Positions 1-8,195 of a stretch of DNA of 20,508 nt are shown piece after piece. Position 1 is the first letter of the stretch, and every line of letters starts with the position of its first letter. Under the pieces are notes generated by a model, which made no database searches, had not been told where the DNA came from, and worked only from the letters and a program-made list of their open reading frames with translations. Position numbers and translations under genes: made by a program. Source of the stretch: an uncultured Verrucomicrobiae bacterium (lineage in GTDB: Bacteria > Verrucomicrobiota > Verrucomicrobiia > Verrucomicrobiales > DEV007). The DNA lies in assembly GCA_937898895.1 (NCBI GenBank), contig CALDKL010000424.1, forward strand, positions 1 through 20,508. The letters are read 5' to 3'.

Positions 1-1
1 C

Positions 2-559
2 CTCGCAAAGCTCCAGAAGCCGGTCTTCGCCCAATTCCGCGCCAATCCCGAGGCCTTCATCGCCGGTGCCATCCGCCTCATCAACGAACAGAAGGCGACG
101 ATGATCGTGAAACACCTCGCCTACGATCCCATCGACGAGCGCTACGATTCCATGATCTTCACCGTGGAGAAGAACAAGGAGGATTTCGCCAAGGCGTTTC
201 GGGCCAAAAACCACGTCTACGATTACGTCTTCACCGACTCCAAGGGCGAGCGCGACTTCGTCGAGGAGCTGGACACAAGCGTCGAAGTCAAAGTCTACGC
301 CAAGCTCCCGCGCGGCTTCGCCATCCCGACGCCGGTGGGCGACTACAATCCCGACTGGGCCATCGCCTTCGACACCGGCAAAGTCCGCCACGTCTACTTC
401 ATCGCCGAGACCAAAGGCAGTATGTCGAGCCTGGAACTCCGCGAGATCGAGAAGTCCAAGATCGAATGCGCCAAGAAGTTCTTCGCCAGGATCACGGACG
501 AGCAGGTGAAATACGAGGTCGTGGACAGCTACACGAAGCTGATGACGCTGGTGAAGTGA
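2..559 (+). CDS. Type III restriction enzyme Res subunit, C-terminal end (5' truncated by the window)
   Basis: This is the last 185 residues of a type III restriction-modification nuclease/helicase; the reading frame is already open at base 2, so the helicase part lies to the left. In this family Res pairs with a Mod methyltransferase and cleaves unmodified DNA. The visible part is the PD-(D/E)xK nuclease domain: a TDS..ERDFVEELD helix, then KLPRGF.IPTPVG.YNPDWAI with the metal-binding Asp at window residue 118, followed by FIAETKGSM with Glu and Lys at residues 136 and 138. All three catalytic positions are intact. The spacing and the wording of these motifs match Res proteins closely, so the assignment is firm even though only a fragment is visible. 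The internal ATG at 101 is not the start. Base composition resembles the neighbouring genes. No Mod gene is visible downstream. Confidence 0.9.
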   Translation, partial: LAKLQKPVFAQFRANPEAFIAGAIRLINEQKATMIVKHLAYDPIDERYDSMIFTVEKNKEDFAKAFRAKNHVYDYVFTDSKGERDFVEELDTSVEVKVYAKLPRGFAIPTPVGDYNPDWAIAFDTGKVRHVYFIAETKGSMSSLELREIEKSKIECAKKFFARITDEQVKYEVVDSYTKLMTLVK

Positions 560-620
560 GTTCAAAGCTGAAACAGGAACTCTCCTTCAGCGACTTACGC
601 TTCGAAATGATCGGAAAGAA

Positions 621-695
621 TGGTGCGCGAAGAGGGATTCGAACCCCCGACCGCCTCGGTGTAAACGAGATGCTCTACCGCTGAGCTATTCGCGC
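621..695 (-). tRNA. tRNA-Val, anticodon UAC
   Basis: Read on the minus strand, the 75 bases fold into a full cloverleaf. The 7-bp acceptor stem is perfect (GCGCGAA with TTCGCGC), the D arm is GCTC/GAGC, and the anticodon stem TCTCG/CGAGG encloses the loop TTTACAC with anticodon TAC. The T arm is GGGGG/CCCTC with loop TTCGAAT, and CCA is encoded at the 3' end (621-623). It decodes GUA and wobble valine codons. A weak promoter candidate lies upstream on the minus strand: TTGCCC (731-736) and TAGGTT (709-714), 16 bases apart and ending 13 bases before the mature 5' end. The match to consensus is only partial. The 3' end faces the restriction gene. Confidence 0.95.
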
Positions 696-896
696 GTCGC
701 CGCTGGAGAACCTATCTCCCAATCGTCTGCGGGCAAGAGAAACCCTCCGGAGAGAAGAAGCATTCCAAATTTCCTCTGGAATTATCGGAACCCGCACTTG
801 CGGGAAAGCCGGAAGTTTGAGACGGTTCCCGCCGTTCCGCTGAATTTCCCCCCTCCCCTACCTCCACCGCACCCGACTCCCGAGACCCACGCGACG

Positions 897-2894
897 ATGA
901 GCCAACGCCGTCCTTCCGCCACCACCCGCCCCGCTACGACCCGCAATCGCAAGCCGACTCCTCCGACGAAGAAGCCCGACGAGGGAAACTCGAACGAGGC
1001 CTGGACGGTGGAGGATGCGGCCGAGGCCTACGGCATCCAGCACTGGGGTGCAGGGTATTTCTCCATTTCCCGCCGCGGTGAGGTGGTCGTGGAAATGACC
1101 GACCGCACCACAGGCACCCCGCATTCCGTGAGTATCCCAAAGCTGCTCGAGGAACTCGACGAACGCGGCATCCGCCCTCCCCTGCTCCTGCGCTTTCCTC
1201 GTATCCTCGAACGGCGTATCGAGGAACTTTACCACGGCTTCGCCAAGGCGATCGCCGATGTCGAATACTCCGGCGACTACCGCGGTGTCTTCCCGATCAA
1301 GGTGAACCAGCAGCAGCAGGTCGCCGAGGAGGTCGCCGCCTATGGTCGCCGATTCCACTATGGATTCGAGGTGGGCAGCAAGCCGGAACTGATTGCAGCT
1401 CTCGCGTATCTGAAGGATCCCGAGGCTCTCCTCGTCTGCAACGGTTACAAGGATGAGGAGTTTATCGACCTCGCCCTTTATGGACAACTCATGGGACTGC
1501 GCGTCGTGCTCGTGCTCGAAATGCCGCACGAACTCGGCATCATCGAGGAGCGATCCGCCGCCCTCGGGGTGGAACCGGTCATCGGGGTGCGGGTAAAACT
1601 TTCCGCCGAAGGTGCCGGAAAGTGGGCGAAATCGGGCGGCGAGCGGAGTCCCTTCGGGCTCAACCTCGCTCAGCTCGTCCAGACGGTAGAGCGACTCCGC
1701 GAACGTGGCCGCCTCGGCTGGCTGCAAATGTTGCACTGTCACCAGGGTTCGCAGATCCCGGATCTCACGATCATCCGGCGCGCGATCGAGGAGACCGCAC
1801 GAATCTACGCAGGGCTCGTGAACGAGGGGGCGCCGATGGGCCTGCTCAATCTCGGCGGAGGGCTCGCGGTCGACTACGACGGCTCGCGATCGACCCGTTC
1901 GACAAGCGCAAACTATTCGATCGAGGAATATTGCCACAGTCTCGTCGACGCGGTGAAGTGGGTTCTCGACGAAAGCGGAGTGAAGCACCCCACGCTCGTA
2001 ACGGAATCGGGTCGGTCCATGGTCGCCCACTATTCGATGCTTGCGCTTGAGATCCTCGACGTCAATCGGTTTGAAAACCGCGAGGCCCTCAACGTGACGG
2101 AGGACGCGAGCGAGGCGCTGCTCGCCCTGGCCGAGGTGGCTGGCGGGATAAACGATGACAACCTCCTGGAATCCTTTGGCAAGGCAAACCGCTTCCGTGA
2201 GGAATTGCACGAGAACTTTCTCACCGGCGACATCGGGCTGCGCGAGCGGGCCGCCTGCGAGCAATGCTACTGGCGGGCGATGACGGATATCGCAACCCAC
2301 ACCCGCGAGCTTCGCTATGTGCCTGAGGAACTCCGCGATCTCTCCGGCCTTCTCGCCGATCAGTACTACGGGAATTTCAGCATCTTTCAATCCCTCGCCG
2401 ACTCGTGGGCGATCGACTGCGCTTTTCCGGTGATGCCACTGCATCGCCTTGCGGAGCGTCCCACACGCCAGGGGGTGATCCACGATGTCACCTGCGATTG
2501 CGATGGCATGATCAAGAAATACGTTTCCAGTTCCGAGGTGCTCGAAGCCCTCCCGATCCACGAGACGAAGGACAACCAATCCTACTACCTCGGCATCTTC
2601 CTCGTCGGTGCCTACCAGGAGACGCTCAGCGATCTGCACAATCTCTTCGGCGACACCCATGCGGTGAGTGTCGACATCGAAAAGGGGCGCGTCCGATTCT
2701 CCCGGGAAGTCGAGGGAGATTCCGTCGCCGACGTGCTCACTTACGTCGAACACGATCCGAAGAAACTCATCGACCAGTTCCGCGAACTCGCCGAGGCGGC
2801 GATCCAGGAAGGGCTGATCACGGCGGTGCAACGCCGCAAGGCCCTGGAGGCCTATCGCGTGGGCATGGCGGGCTACACCTATTTCGAAAGCTGA
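897..2894 (+). CDS. speA: Biosynthetic arginine decarboxylase (SpeA)
   Basis: A PLP-dependent enzyme converting arginine to agmatine, the first step of the agmatine route to polyamines. The product is 665 residues, close to E. coli SpeA. The alanine-racemase-type barrel carries the PLP lysine in VFPIKVNQ (K135), the LHCHQGSQ segment (279-286) and the glycine loop NLGGG (318-322). The C-terminal half contains the substrate-binding CDCDG motif (533-537) and FSIFQSL.DSWAI (494-506), both typical of SpeA. I chose the ATG at 897 because the in-frame upstream part, from a TTG at 798, is low-complexity and gives no family match; there is no Shine-Dalgarno at either place. Even so, the first 35 or so residues are a basic Arg/Pro/Thr-rich extension before the conserved WTVEDAAEAYGI segment. 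The stop codon directly abuts the ATG of the next gene, so the two are almost certainly co-transcribed. Confidence 0.95.
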   Translation: MSQRRPSATTRPATTRNRKPTPPTKKPDEGNSNEAWTVEDAAEAYGIQHWGAGYFSISRRGEVVVEMTDRTTGTPHSVSIPKLLEELDERGIRPPLLLRFPRILERRIEELYHGFAKAIADVEYSGDYRGVFPIKVNQQQQVAEEVAAYGRRFHYGFEVGSKPELIAALAYLKDPEALLVCNGYKDEEFIDLALYGQLMGLRVVLVLEMPHELGIIEERSAALGVEPVIGVRVKLSAEGAGKWAKSGGERSPFGLNLAQLVQTVERLRERGRLGWLQMLHCHQGSQIPDLTIIRRAIEETARIYAGLVNEGAPMGLLNLGGGLAVDYDGSRSTRSTSANYSIEEYCHSLVDAVKWVLDESGVKHPTLVTESGRSMVAHYSMLALEILDVNRFENREALNVTEDASEALLALAEVAGGINDDNLLESFGKANRFREELHENFLTGDIGLRERAACEQCYWRAMTDIATHTRELRYVPEELRDLSGLLADQYYGNFSIFQSLADSWAIDCAFPVMPLHRLAERPTRQGVIHDVTCDCDGMIKKYVSSSEVLEALPIHETKDNQSYYLGIFLVGAYQETLSDLHNLFGDTHAVSVDIEKGRVRFSREVEGDSVADVLTYVEHDPKKLIDQFRELAEAAIQEGLITAVQRRKALEAYRVGMAGYTYFES

Positions 2895-3878
<984 letters not shown>

Positions 3879-3883
3879 CAACG

Positions 3884-3908
3884 GTCGATCCCAACCGTCG
3901 ATCCCAAC
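3884..3908 (+). repeat. Short tandem direct repeat (2 x 12 bases)
   Basis: GTCGATCCCAAC occurs at 3884-3895 and again at 3897-3908, a period of 13 bases. It sits between the stop of the deoxyhypusine-synthase-like gene and the start of the 99-residue gene. It could be a small duplication or a protein-binding repeat; nothing in the sequence decides between them. Confidence 0.7.
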
Positions 3909-3932
3909 TGTAACTCCAAAGACCTTTCCTCC

Positions 3933-4232
3933 ATGATTCACGCACTCATCGATACGACCCGGGTTGTCGGTTCCATCGAGTTGGACGGAGCCATTCATGA
4001 GGTTTGCGCCGAGGCGATCGGAAACCACAATCGTTCAGAGAACCTTCTTTCCGTCAATCTCCGCGCCTTCCTCCGATCGACCGCCCACGAACATCTCGGC
4101 GAGGTGGCCGCCCCCGACTGGCTTCCGTCAGAGGAGACTGTGACCGAGCATGTCGAAGCTGGCGAGGCCCACGAAATGGTCAACGACATCTTCTCGCTCT
4201 GGTGTCGCAAAGTGAGTGATGCGGTTCCCTGA
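3933..4232 (+). CDS. Conserved-looking hypothetical protein, 99 aa, third gene of the polyamine cluster
   Basis: I do not recognise this family. The product is a small soluble acidic protein with no signal peptide or membrane segment. It has an N-terminal strand-like part (ALIDTTRVVGSIELDG), a middle with SVNLRAFLRST, and a C-terminal helix-rich part VTEHVEAGEAHEMVNDIF. The codons show the same strong G/C preference at third positions as the neighbours, which supports real coding. The start ATG has no Shine-Dalgarno, as for most genes here. It lies 54 bases after the deoxyhypusine-synthase-like gene on the same strand with no terminator between, so it is probably co-transcribed with the polyamine genes and may serve that pathway. 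That role is inferred from position only. Confidence 0.65.
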   Translation: MIHALIDTTRVVGSIELDGAIHEVCAEAIGNHNRSENLLSVNLRAFLRSTAHEHLGEVAAPDWLPSEETVTEHVEAGEAHEMVNDIFSLWCRKVSDAVP

Positions 4233-4616
4233 GGGGACGGAGCGCCGGATCGTTCTGGCCTGCGCTTGGCCACCTGTCGTTTTTTCAAAGGAATTGGGGC
4301 GTTCCCCATCCCTCTCGTTGGCTGCGGTCGCTTTCCGGCCTACCCCCCCACCTTTACCACTTCCCTGTGGATCGCGCGTAATTGGGCCCGGCAAGCAATA
4401 ATGGGACAGGCAAATAGAAGTTGATGGAAAATGAAGCGCAACTCTGTCGCGACTTGCATTCCTTCCGGACCCTCCAGCAAGACACTCGAACCTACCGATT
4501 TGTTCACCATTCAATTTGCCATGCTCATTGAAATCGGAAGATCGTTTTATCACGTCCCTCTTCCCCAGCCTGCGATTGGTCTGTAACGTGTGAACATTTC
4601 AGGCTACGTTCACGGA
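4233..4616. other. Non-coding gap between the polyamine cluster and the oxidoreductase gene
   Basis: No convincing gene lies in these 384 bases. The first part holds a weak terminator-like hairpin (listed separately) and a second small hairpin, TGGGG-CGTT-CCCCA, around 4298-4311. Bases from about 4400 to 4560 are visibly richer in A/T than the surrounding genes, which suits a promoter or regulatory region for the downstream gene. I could not find a -35/-10 pair with good spacing. An open frame on the minus strand (4128-4553) overlaps the 99-aa gene and gives a product with no recognisable features, so it was left out. Confidence 0.5.
4256..4285 (+). terminator. Weak candidate intrinsic terminator after the polyamine cluster
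   Basis: A 5-bp stem TGGCC (4256-4260) / GGCCA (4268-4272) with a 7-base loop is followed after 7 bases by a run of six T (4280-4285). The short stem and the spacer before the T run make this a poor terminator. It is placed sensibly, 24 bases after the stop of the 99-aa gene. Confidence 0.3.
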
Positions 4617-5867
4617 ATGATACGTATTGGCATCGTTGGCTGTGGTCGCATTCTCGCCGCACACCTCGAAGGATATCGCATCCTGCGAGAAGCCGGAGTG
4701 GAGGGATTCGAGATCACGGCACTCTCCTCAAGGAAGGCGGAGGACGCACACAGCTACCTGAAACGAGGCGAAGGACCACCGCAACGAAAGGCCGTGTCCG
4801 CGATGCCTGGCGATCCGCTTTCGATCGGGGACCAGTATTTGTCCGACTTCCAACCACAGACCAAGGTCGAAGTCTTCACTGACTACCGTGAGATGATCGC
4901 TTCGGGTGTCGTCGACGCGGTCAACGACTTCACCGCCCACGGCCTGCACCATCAGGTCGCGGAAGTGGCATTTGCTCATCGCAAACATCTCCTCTCGCAG
5001 AAGCCCCTCGCTGTCTCCATGGAAGGTGCGAGGAGAATGTGCCAGGGTGCAGAGAAGGCGGGCGTCACTTTCGGTGTTTTTGAAAACCTTCGTTTCGTCC
5101 CTTGGGTAAGACATCAACACTGGGCCTTTTCTCCGGACGGACCGGCGGGCCGGGTGCAGATGGCGGCAATGGGAAATATCGGCACCTGGTGGGCACCGGA
5201 TCTCGTCGTCGCAGAGACGCCGTGGCGTCACGCCCTCGCGGAAGGGGGTGGCATCGCCCTCGATCTCGGACCGCACTTTTTCGATCTCATCCGCTACATC
5301 TCCGGCAGCGAAATCGTGTCGGTGAGCGCACGCACACAGGTCGCCGAGCCGACCCGCTGGATCATGCGGGACGGAAAGCGCGTCGATCCCCTCCCCTGCG
5401 ACGCCGATGATACCTTCCACGCCCATTTCGTGCTCGCCTCGGGAGCGACGGGCACCATGTTCGGGAGTTGGGGCGGACGCGGAGGAAATACCGTCGTCGG
5501 GGAGGGTGTCGTTTTTTATGGAACGAAAGGGACGATCACCGGTGACACCATCCGACTCGAGGGAGAGGCGACGCAGTCGCTCGCCGCCCTCTACGAGGCG
5601 CAGGCACCCGCTTCCGTGAAAGCGCGGCATTTTCCCCTCGGCCTGACCAATGATTTCGCCCTTGCTCAACTGGACTGGCTCCGCGCCATCGAGCATGGGG
5701 AACAACCCGAATGCAGCGGGGCCGAAGGTCTCCGCGACCTCGCCTGTGCGTATGCGATCGTCGAGTCGGCGATGGCGGGGCGCGAGGTCACCGTCTCCGA
5801 GATCGAGTCCGGGAATCTCCGATCCTATCAACGATCTATCGACGAGCGTTTCCGGCTTGTTCCCTGA
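4617..5867 (+). CDS. Gfo/Idh/MocA-family NAD(P)-dependent oxidoreductase
   Basis: A 416-residue cytoplasmic sugar-type dehydrogenase. The N-terminal Rossmann domain begins at once with RIGIVGCGRI (3-12), the dinucleotide-binding glycine motif. The usual EKP signature appears as SQKPLAVS (127-134), with Gln for Glu but the Lys and Pro kept. The C-terminal alpha/beta domain has GGGIALDLGPHFFDLIRY, carrying the conserved Asp and His of the family. Substrates in this family range from glucose to inositol and amino sugars, and the sequence does not name one. A stretch between the first helix and the cofactor-binding middle (about residues 45-85) is longer than in standard members. ATG 4617 was chosen because the glycine motif follows directly; an in-frame GTG at 4590 would add nine residues. 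The gene precedes a secreted TIM-barrel-like protein on the same strand, 266 bases on. Confidence 0.88.
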   Translation: MIRIGIVGCGRILAAHLEGYRILREAGVEGFEITALSSRKAEDAHSYLKRGEGPPQRKAVSAMPGDPLSIGDQYLSDFQPQTKVEVFTDYREMIASGVVDAVNDFTAHGLHHQVAEVAFAHRKHLLSQKPLAVSMEGARRMCQGAEKAGVTFGVFENLRFVPWVRHQHWAFSPDGPAGRVQMAAMGNIGTWWAPDLVVAETPWRHALAEGGGIALDLGPHFFDLIRYISGSEIVSVSARTQVAEPTRWIMRDGKRVDPLPCDADDTFHAHFVLASGATGTMFGSWGGRGGNTVVGEGVVFYGTKGTITGDTIRLEGEATQSLAALYEAQAPASVKARHFPLGLTNDFALAQLDWLRAIEHGEQPECSGAEGLRDLACAYAIVESAMAGREVTVSEIESGNLRSYQRSIDERFRLVP

Positions 5868-6133
5868 TGCGGGACACCCCGTCATCGCACGGTCGCTCCA
5901 CGGAGCGGATTGGATCGACGGAGTCAGCGCACCGGAGCGAACGACCGAGCGGGGACCAATCTGAGGTAGCCGGATGTTCCATGAAGAGCCGTTCTCCCAC
6001 AGGAGCATTTTCGTGCCCCCCCGACATGATCATGGAGTGGCGTTCATCAGGAGCGGGTTGGATGCTTGGCACCGATCGGTTGCAGAAACGTTGCATGCAA
6101 TCCCGACAGGATTCCCCCCGGCCCACTCGATAC

Positions 6134-7081
6134 ATGAAGCCACGAATCATTCCCCTATCATGGATCGCCCTGTTCGGCGCTCTTGCGATCTCCCTGACAT
6201 TCGCCCAGGAGCCCGGCGCGCGGCCGGGGCCGGAGGATCGGACCTCGGCCATCCGCGGCTGCTTCGGCACCTACGCGGGAGTGTCGCGCCAGAAAGATCG
6301 GCGCGTGGATGTGGCGCGGCTGGTGAAGGAGTTGGCCGAGCTGAAGGCGGACTCTTACAACTGGCTGATCCACGACCGGGCCACGGACTGGGAGGACTTG
6401 AAGCTTTTCCTGCCGCAGGCACGGACAAACCACATCCGCGTGTGGGTCACCCTGGTGCCGCCTTCGGAGTCACCGCCGAACAACAAGATGTTCTCCGAGC
6501 CCTTCCGGCTCGACTACGAACGCTGGGCGGTGGAAATCGCCAAACTCAGCGTCGCGGAAAAAAACCTCGTCGCGTGGAGCATCGACGACTTCACCCACAA
6601 TCTGAAATTCTACACGCCGGAGAAACTGCGCGGCATCGTCGCGGGGGCGCGGGCGATCAATCCGCATCTCGCCTTTGTCCCGTGCTGCTATTTCTCAGGC
6701 ATCCGACCGAAGTTCATCGCCGAGTGCCGCGACAGCCTCGACGGCATCCTCTTTCCCTACCGTTCGGAGTCGGGGAAGATCGGCCTCACCGACGCCTCGC
6801 TCGTCGCGGCGGAGGTGGAGAAAATCCGCGCCCTTGTCGGGCCATCGCTGCCCGTGATCGTGGATGTCTATGCCAGCCGACACAGTTCCCTGGGCGATTC
6901 GACACCCGAGTATGTGCGCGAGGTGATGACCGCGGCACGGCAATCCGCCGATGGCGTGATGATCTACTGCCACCAGAATCCGATCGCGCAGGCGGAGAAA
7001 TTCGGAGTCATCAAAGAGCTGTTCGGAGCATGGTCCACCGGAAAGTCGGCGGAGGCGTCCCCGGCGCAGCCGCAACAGTAG
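6134..7081 (+). CDS. Secreted TIM-barrel-like protein of unknown function
   Basis: The 315-residue product begins with a Sec signal peptide (MKPRIIPLSW..., hydrophobic to about residue 22, cleavage probably after TFA). The mature part looks like a (beta/alpha)8 barrel of glycoside-hydrolase type. Alternating strand/helix segments can be seen, such as DSYNWLIHD, HIRVWVTLVPP, LVAWSIDDFTHN, LAFVPCCYFSG, LDGILFPY, LPVIVDVYAS and ADGVMIYCHQN. The paired acids in SIDDF are candidates for catalysis, but this is a guess from the fold. I cannot name the family. The C-terminus is a short Ser/Ala/Pro/Gln tail. ATG 6134 is chosen because it gives the signal peptide; the open frame extends upstream through non-coding-looking sequence. 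The neighbouring oxidoreductase suggests a carbohydrate connection, unproven. Confidence 0.72.
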   Translation: MKPRIIPLSWIALFGALAISLTFAQEPGARPGPEDRTSAIRGCFGTYAGVSRQKDRRVDVARLVKELAELKADSYNWLIHDRATDWEDLKLFLPQARTNHIRVWVTLVPPSESPPNNKMFSEPFRLDYERWAVEIAKLSVAEKNLVAWSIDDFTHNLKFYTPEKLRGIVAGARAINPHLAFVPCCYFSGIRPKFIAECRDSLDGILFPYRSESGKIGLTDASLVAAEVEKIRALVGPSLPVIVDVYASRHSSLGDSTPEYVREVMTAARQSADGVMIYCHQNPIAQAEKFGVIKELFGAWSTGKSAEASPAQPQQ

Positions 7082-7217
7082 CAGCCTCACAAACCCACCC
7101 CGAGAAGCTGTCCGCAAGATGAGCTTCCAAAACCCCTCTCCCCTCCGAATCTAACCAAACTCAAACCCTGCGCATCGAGTCCCTACATTTGCGGGAAGAT
7201 TCCACTCCCCGTTTCCC

Positions 7218-8183
7218 ATGTCCACTCGACCGATTCTCCTTCTGCTGGCCCTTTCCGCCAGTCTTGCCGCCGCTCAGGAAACGCCCGCCGTGGTGCCTTT
7301 CGCGAAGCTGCGCGGGGCCATGACGCAGAAGGTCATCCTGGGAAAGCTGCGGGTATTTTATGAAACGAGCGGACCTCATGCCGTCAGCGCCGAGGATGCG
7401 AACGGCAATGGCGTGCCGGACCATCCGGAAGATGTCGCGGCGCAGGCCATGGGTGCCTGGCAGCTCTGGACGTGCCTGGGTTTCGCCGATCCGTTGCAGA
7501 CCCCTCGTTATGCGGGCGCGGCCTGGATCGATGTGCATCTACTGAGCAAGGAGACGATCAAAACGAACGGCGTGGCGTATGATGAACTCCAGCATTTCTC
7601 TCGGCCTGGGGACGCCGAAGGCACGACGAGCCTGTGCTTTGACGTGGCCACCTCGGTGAAGGCCCCTGCAAATCTCACCCCGGCGCACGAGATGTTCCAT
7701 CTCCTGCAAAACTGCGTCTGTTTTTTCAAGAACCGCTGGTTTACCGAAGGCACGGCGCGCTGGTCGGAAAAGGCTCTCGGCAAAGGAGGCCTGCCCGAGG
7801 GCATCCGTCGCACGGTCTGGCCGCCCGAGCCTGCGGCGATGGAGGCGATCTTTGCCGGTGCCTACGACACGGCGGCCACCTACTGGGGACCCCTGCTCGC
7901 CTCAGACGACGAGATCGGCACCCTGCCGGAGGAAAGGCTGCCGCGTTCCTTGCTCGACGCGCACTACGCGAACGGCGAGCCCGTGCTCAAGGATCGCCAG
8001 CTCACCGGCTGGGAGCTGATTCGCGAGATCCTCACCGCGCTCGATGCGGAGGATGACCTCGTCTTTCGCGAGCGAAAGCTTGATCGTTGGTCCGAGGTGG
8101 AGCAACGATCCGATGCAAACAACGCCATCCTTCACCGCGTCGTGCAGGAGGTGATGGCGAAGCGACATGCCGGAACCCGCTGA
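7218..8183 (+). CDS. Secreted HExxH metalloprotease-like protein (MXAN_6640-like)
   Basis: A 321-residue exported protein with a signal peptide (residues 1-20, AAA/QE cleavage). Residues 60-68 form a calcium-binding-like DxNxNGxxD segment, preceded by FYETSGPHAV. The zinc motif HEMFH (157-161) is followed by WFTEGTARWSE, where E178 is in place as a third ligand of gluzincin type. This order (YxTxGPxAV, DxNGNGVPD, HExxH, WxxEGTAxW) is what I know from the MXAN_6640 family of putative metalloproteases; activity and substrate are not established here. The gene ends 12 bases before the next gene, so it likely heads an operon with two further exported hydrolases. There is no Shine-Dalgarno; the ATG is preceded by a pyrimidine run. 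Confidence 0.75.
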   Translation: MSTRPILLLLALSASLAAAQETPAVVPFAKLRGAMTQKVILGKLRVFYETSGPHAVSAEDANGNGVPDHPEDVAAQAMGAWQLWTCLGFADPLQTPRYAGAAWIDVHLLSKETIKTNGVAYDELQHFSRPGDAEGTTSLCFDVATSVKAPANLTPAHEMFHLLQNCVCFFKNRWFTEGTARWSEKALGKGGLPEGIRRTVWPPEPAAMEAIFAGAYDTAATYWGPLLASDDEIGTLPEERLPRSLLDAHYANGEPVLKDRQLTGWELIREILTALDAEDDLVFRERKLDRWSEVEQRSDANNAILHRVVQEVMAKRHAGTR

Positions 8184-8195
8184 GACTCTGTTTCC

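Noticed and set aside
791..804. Hairpin CCCGC-ACTT-GCGGG before speA as terminator or regulatory element
   Set aside because: It has only a 5-bp stem and no T run on either strand. It lies around a possible TTG start that gives only low-complexity sequence, so I see no supported role.
5868..6133. Upstream extension of the barrel protein gene or a small gene in the space after the oxidoreductase
   Set aside because: The open frame exists, but its translation is Arg/Ser/Pro-rich without motifs and would bury the signal peptide inside the protein.
7104..7127. GAAGCT/AGCTTC inverted repeat after the secreted barrel gene as terminator
   Set aside because: The loop is 12 bases and C/A-rich sequence follows rather than T, so it is not a credible intrinsic terminator.
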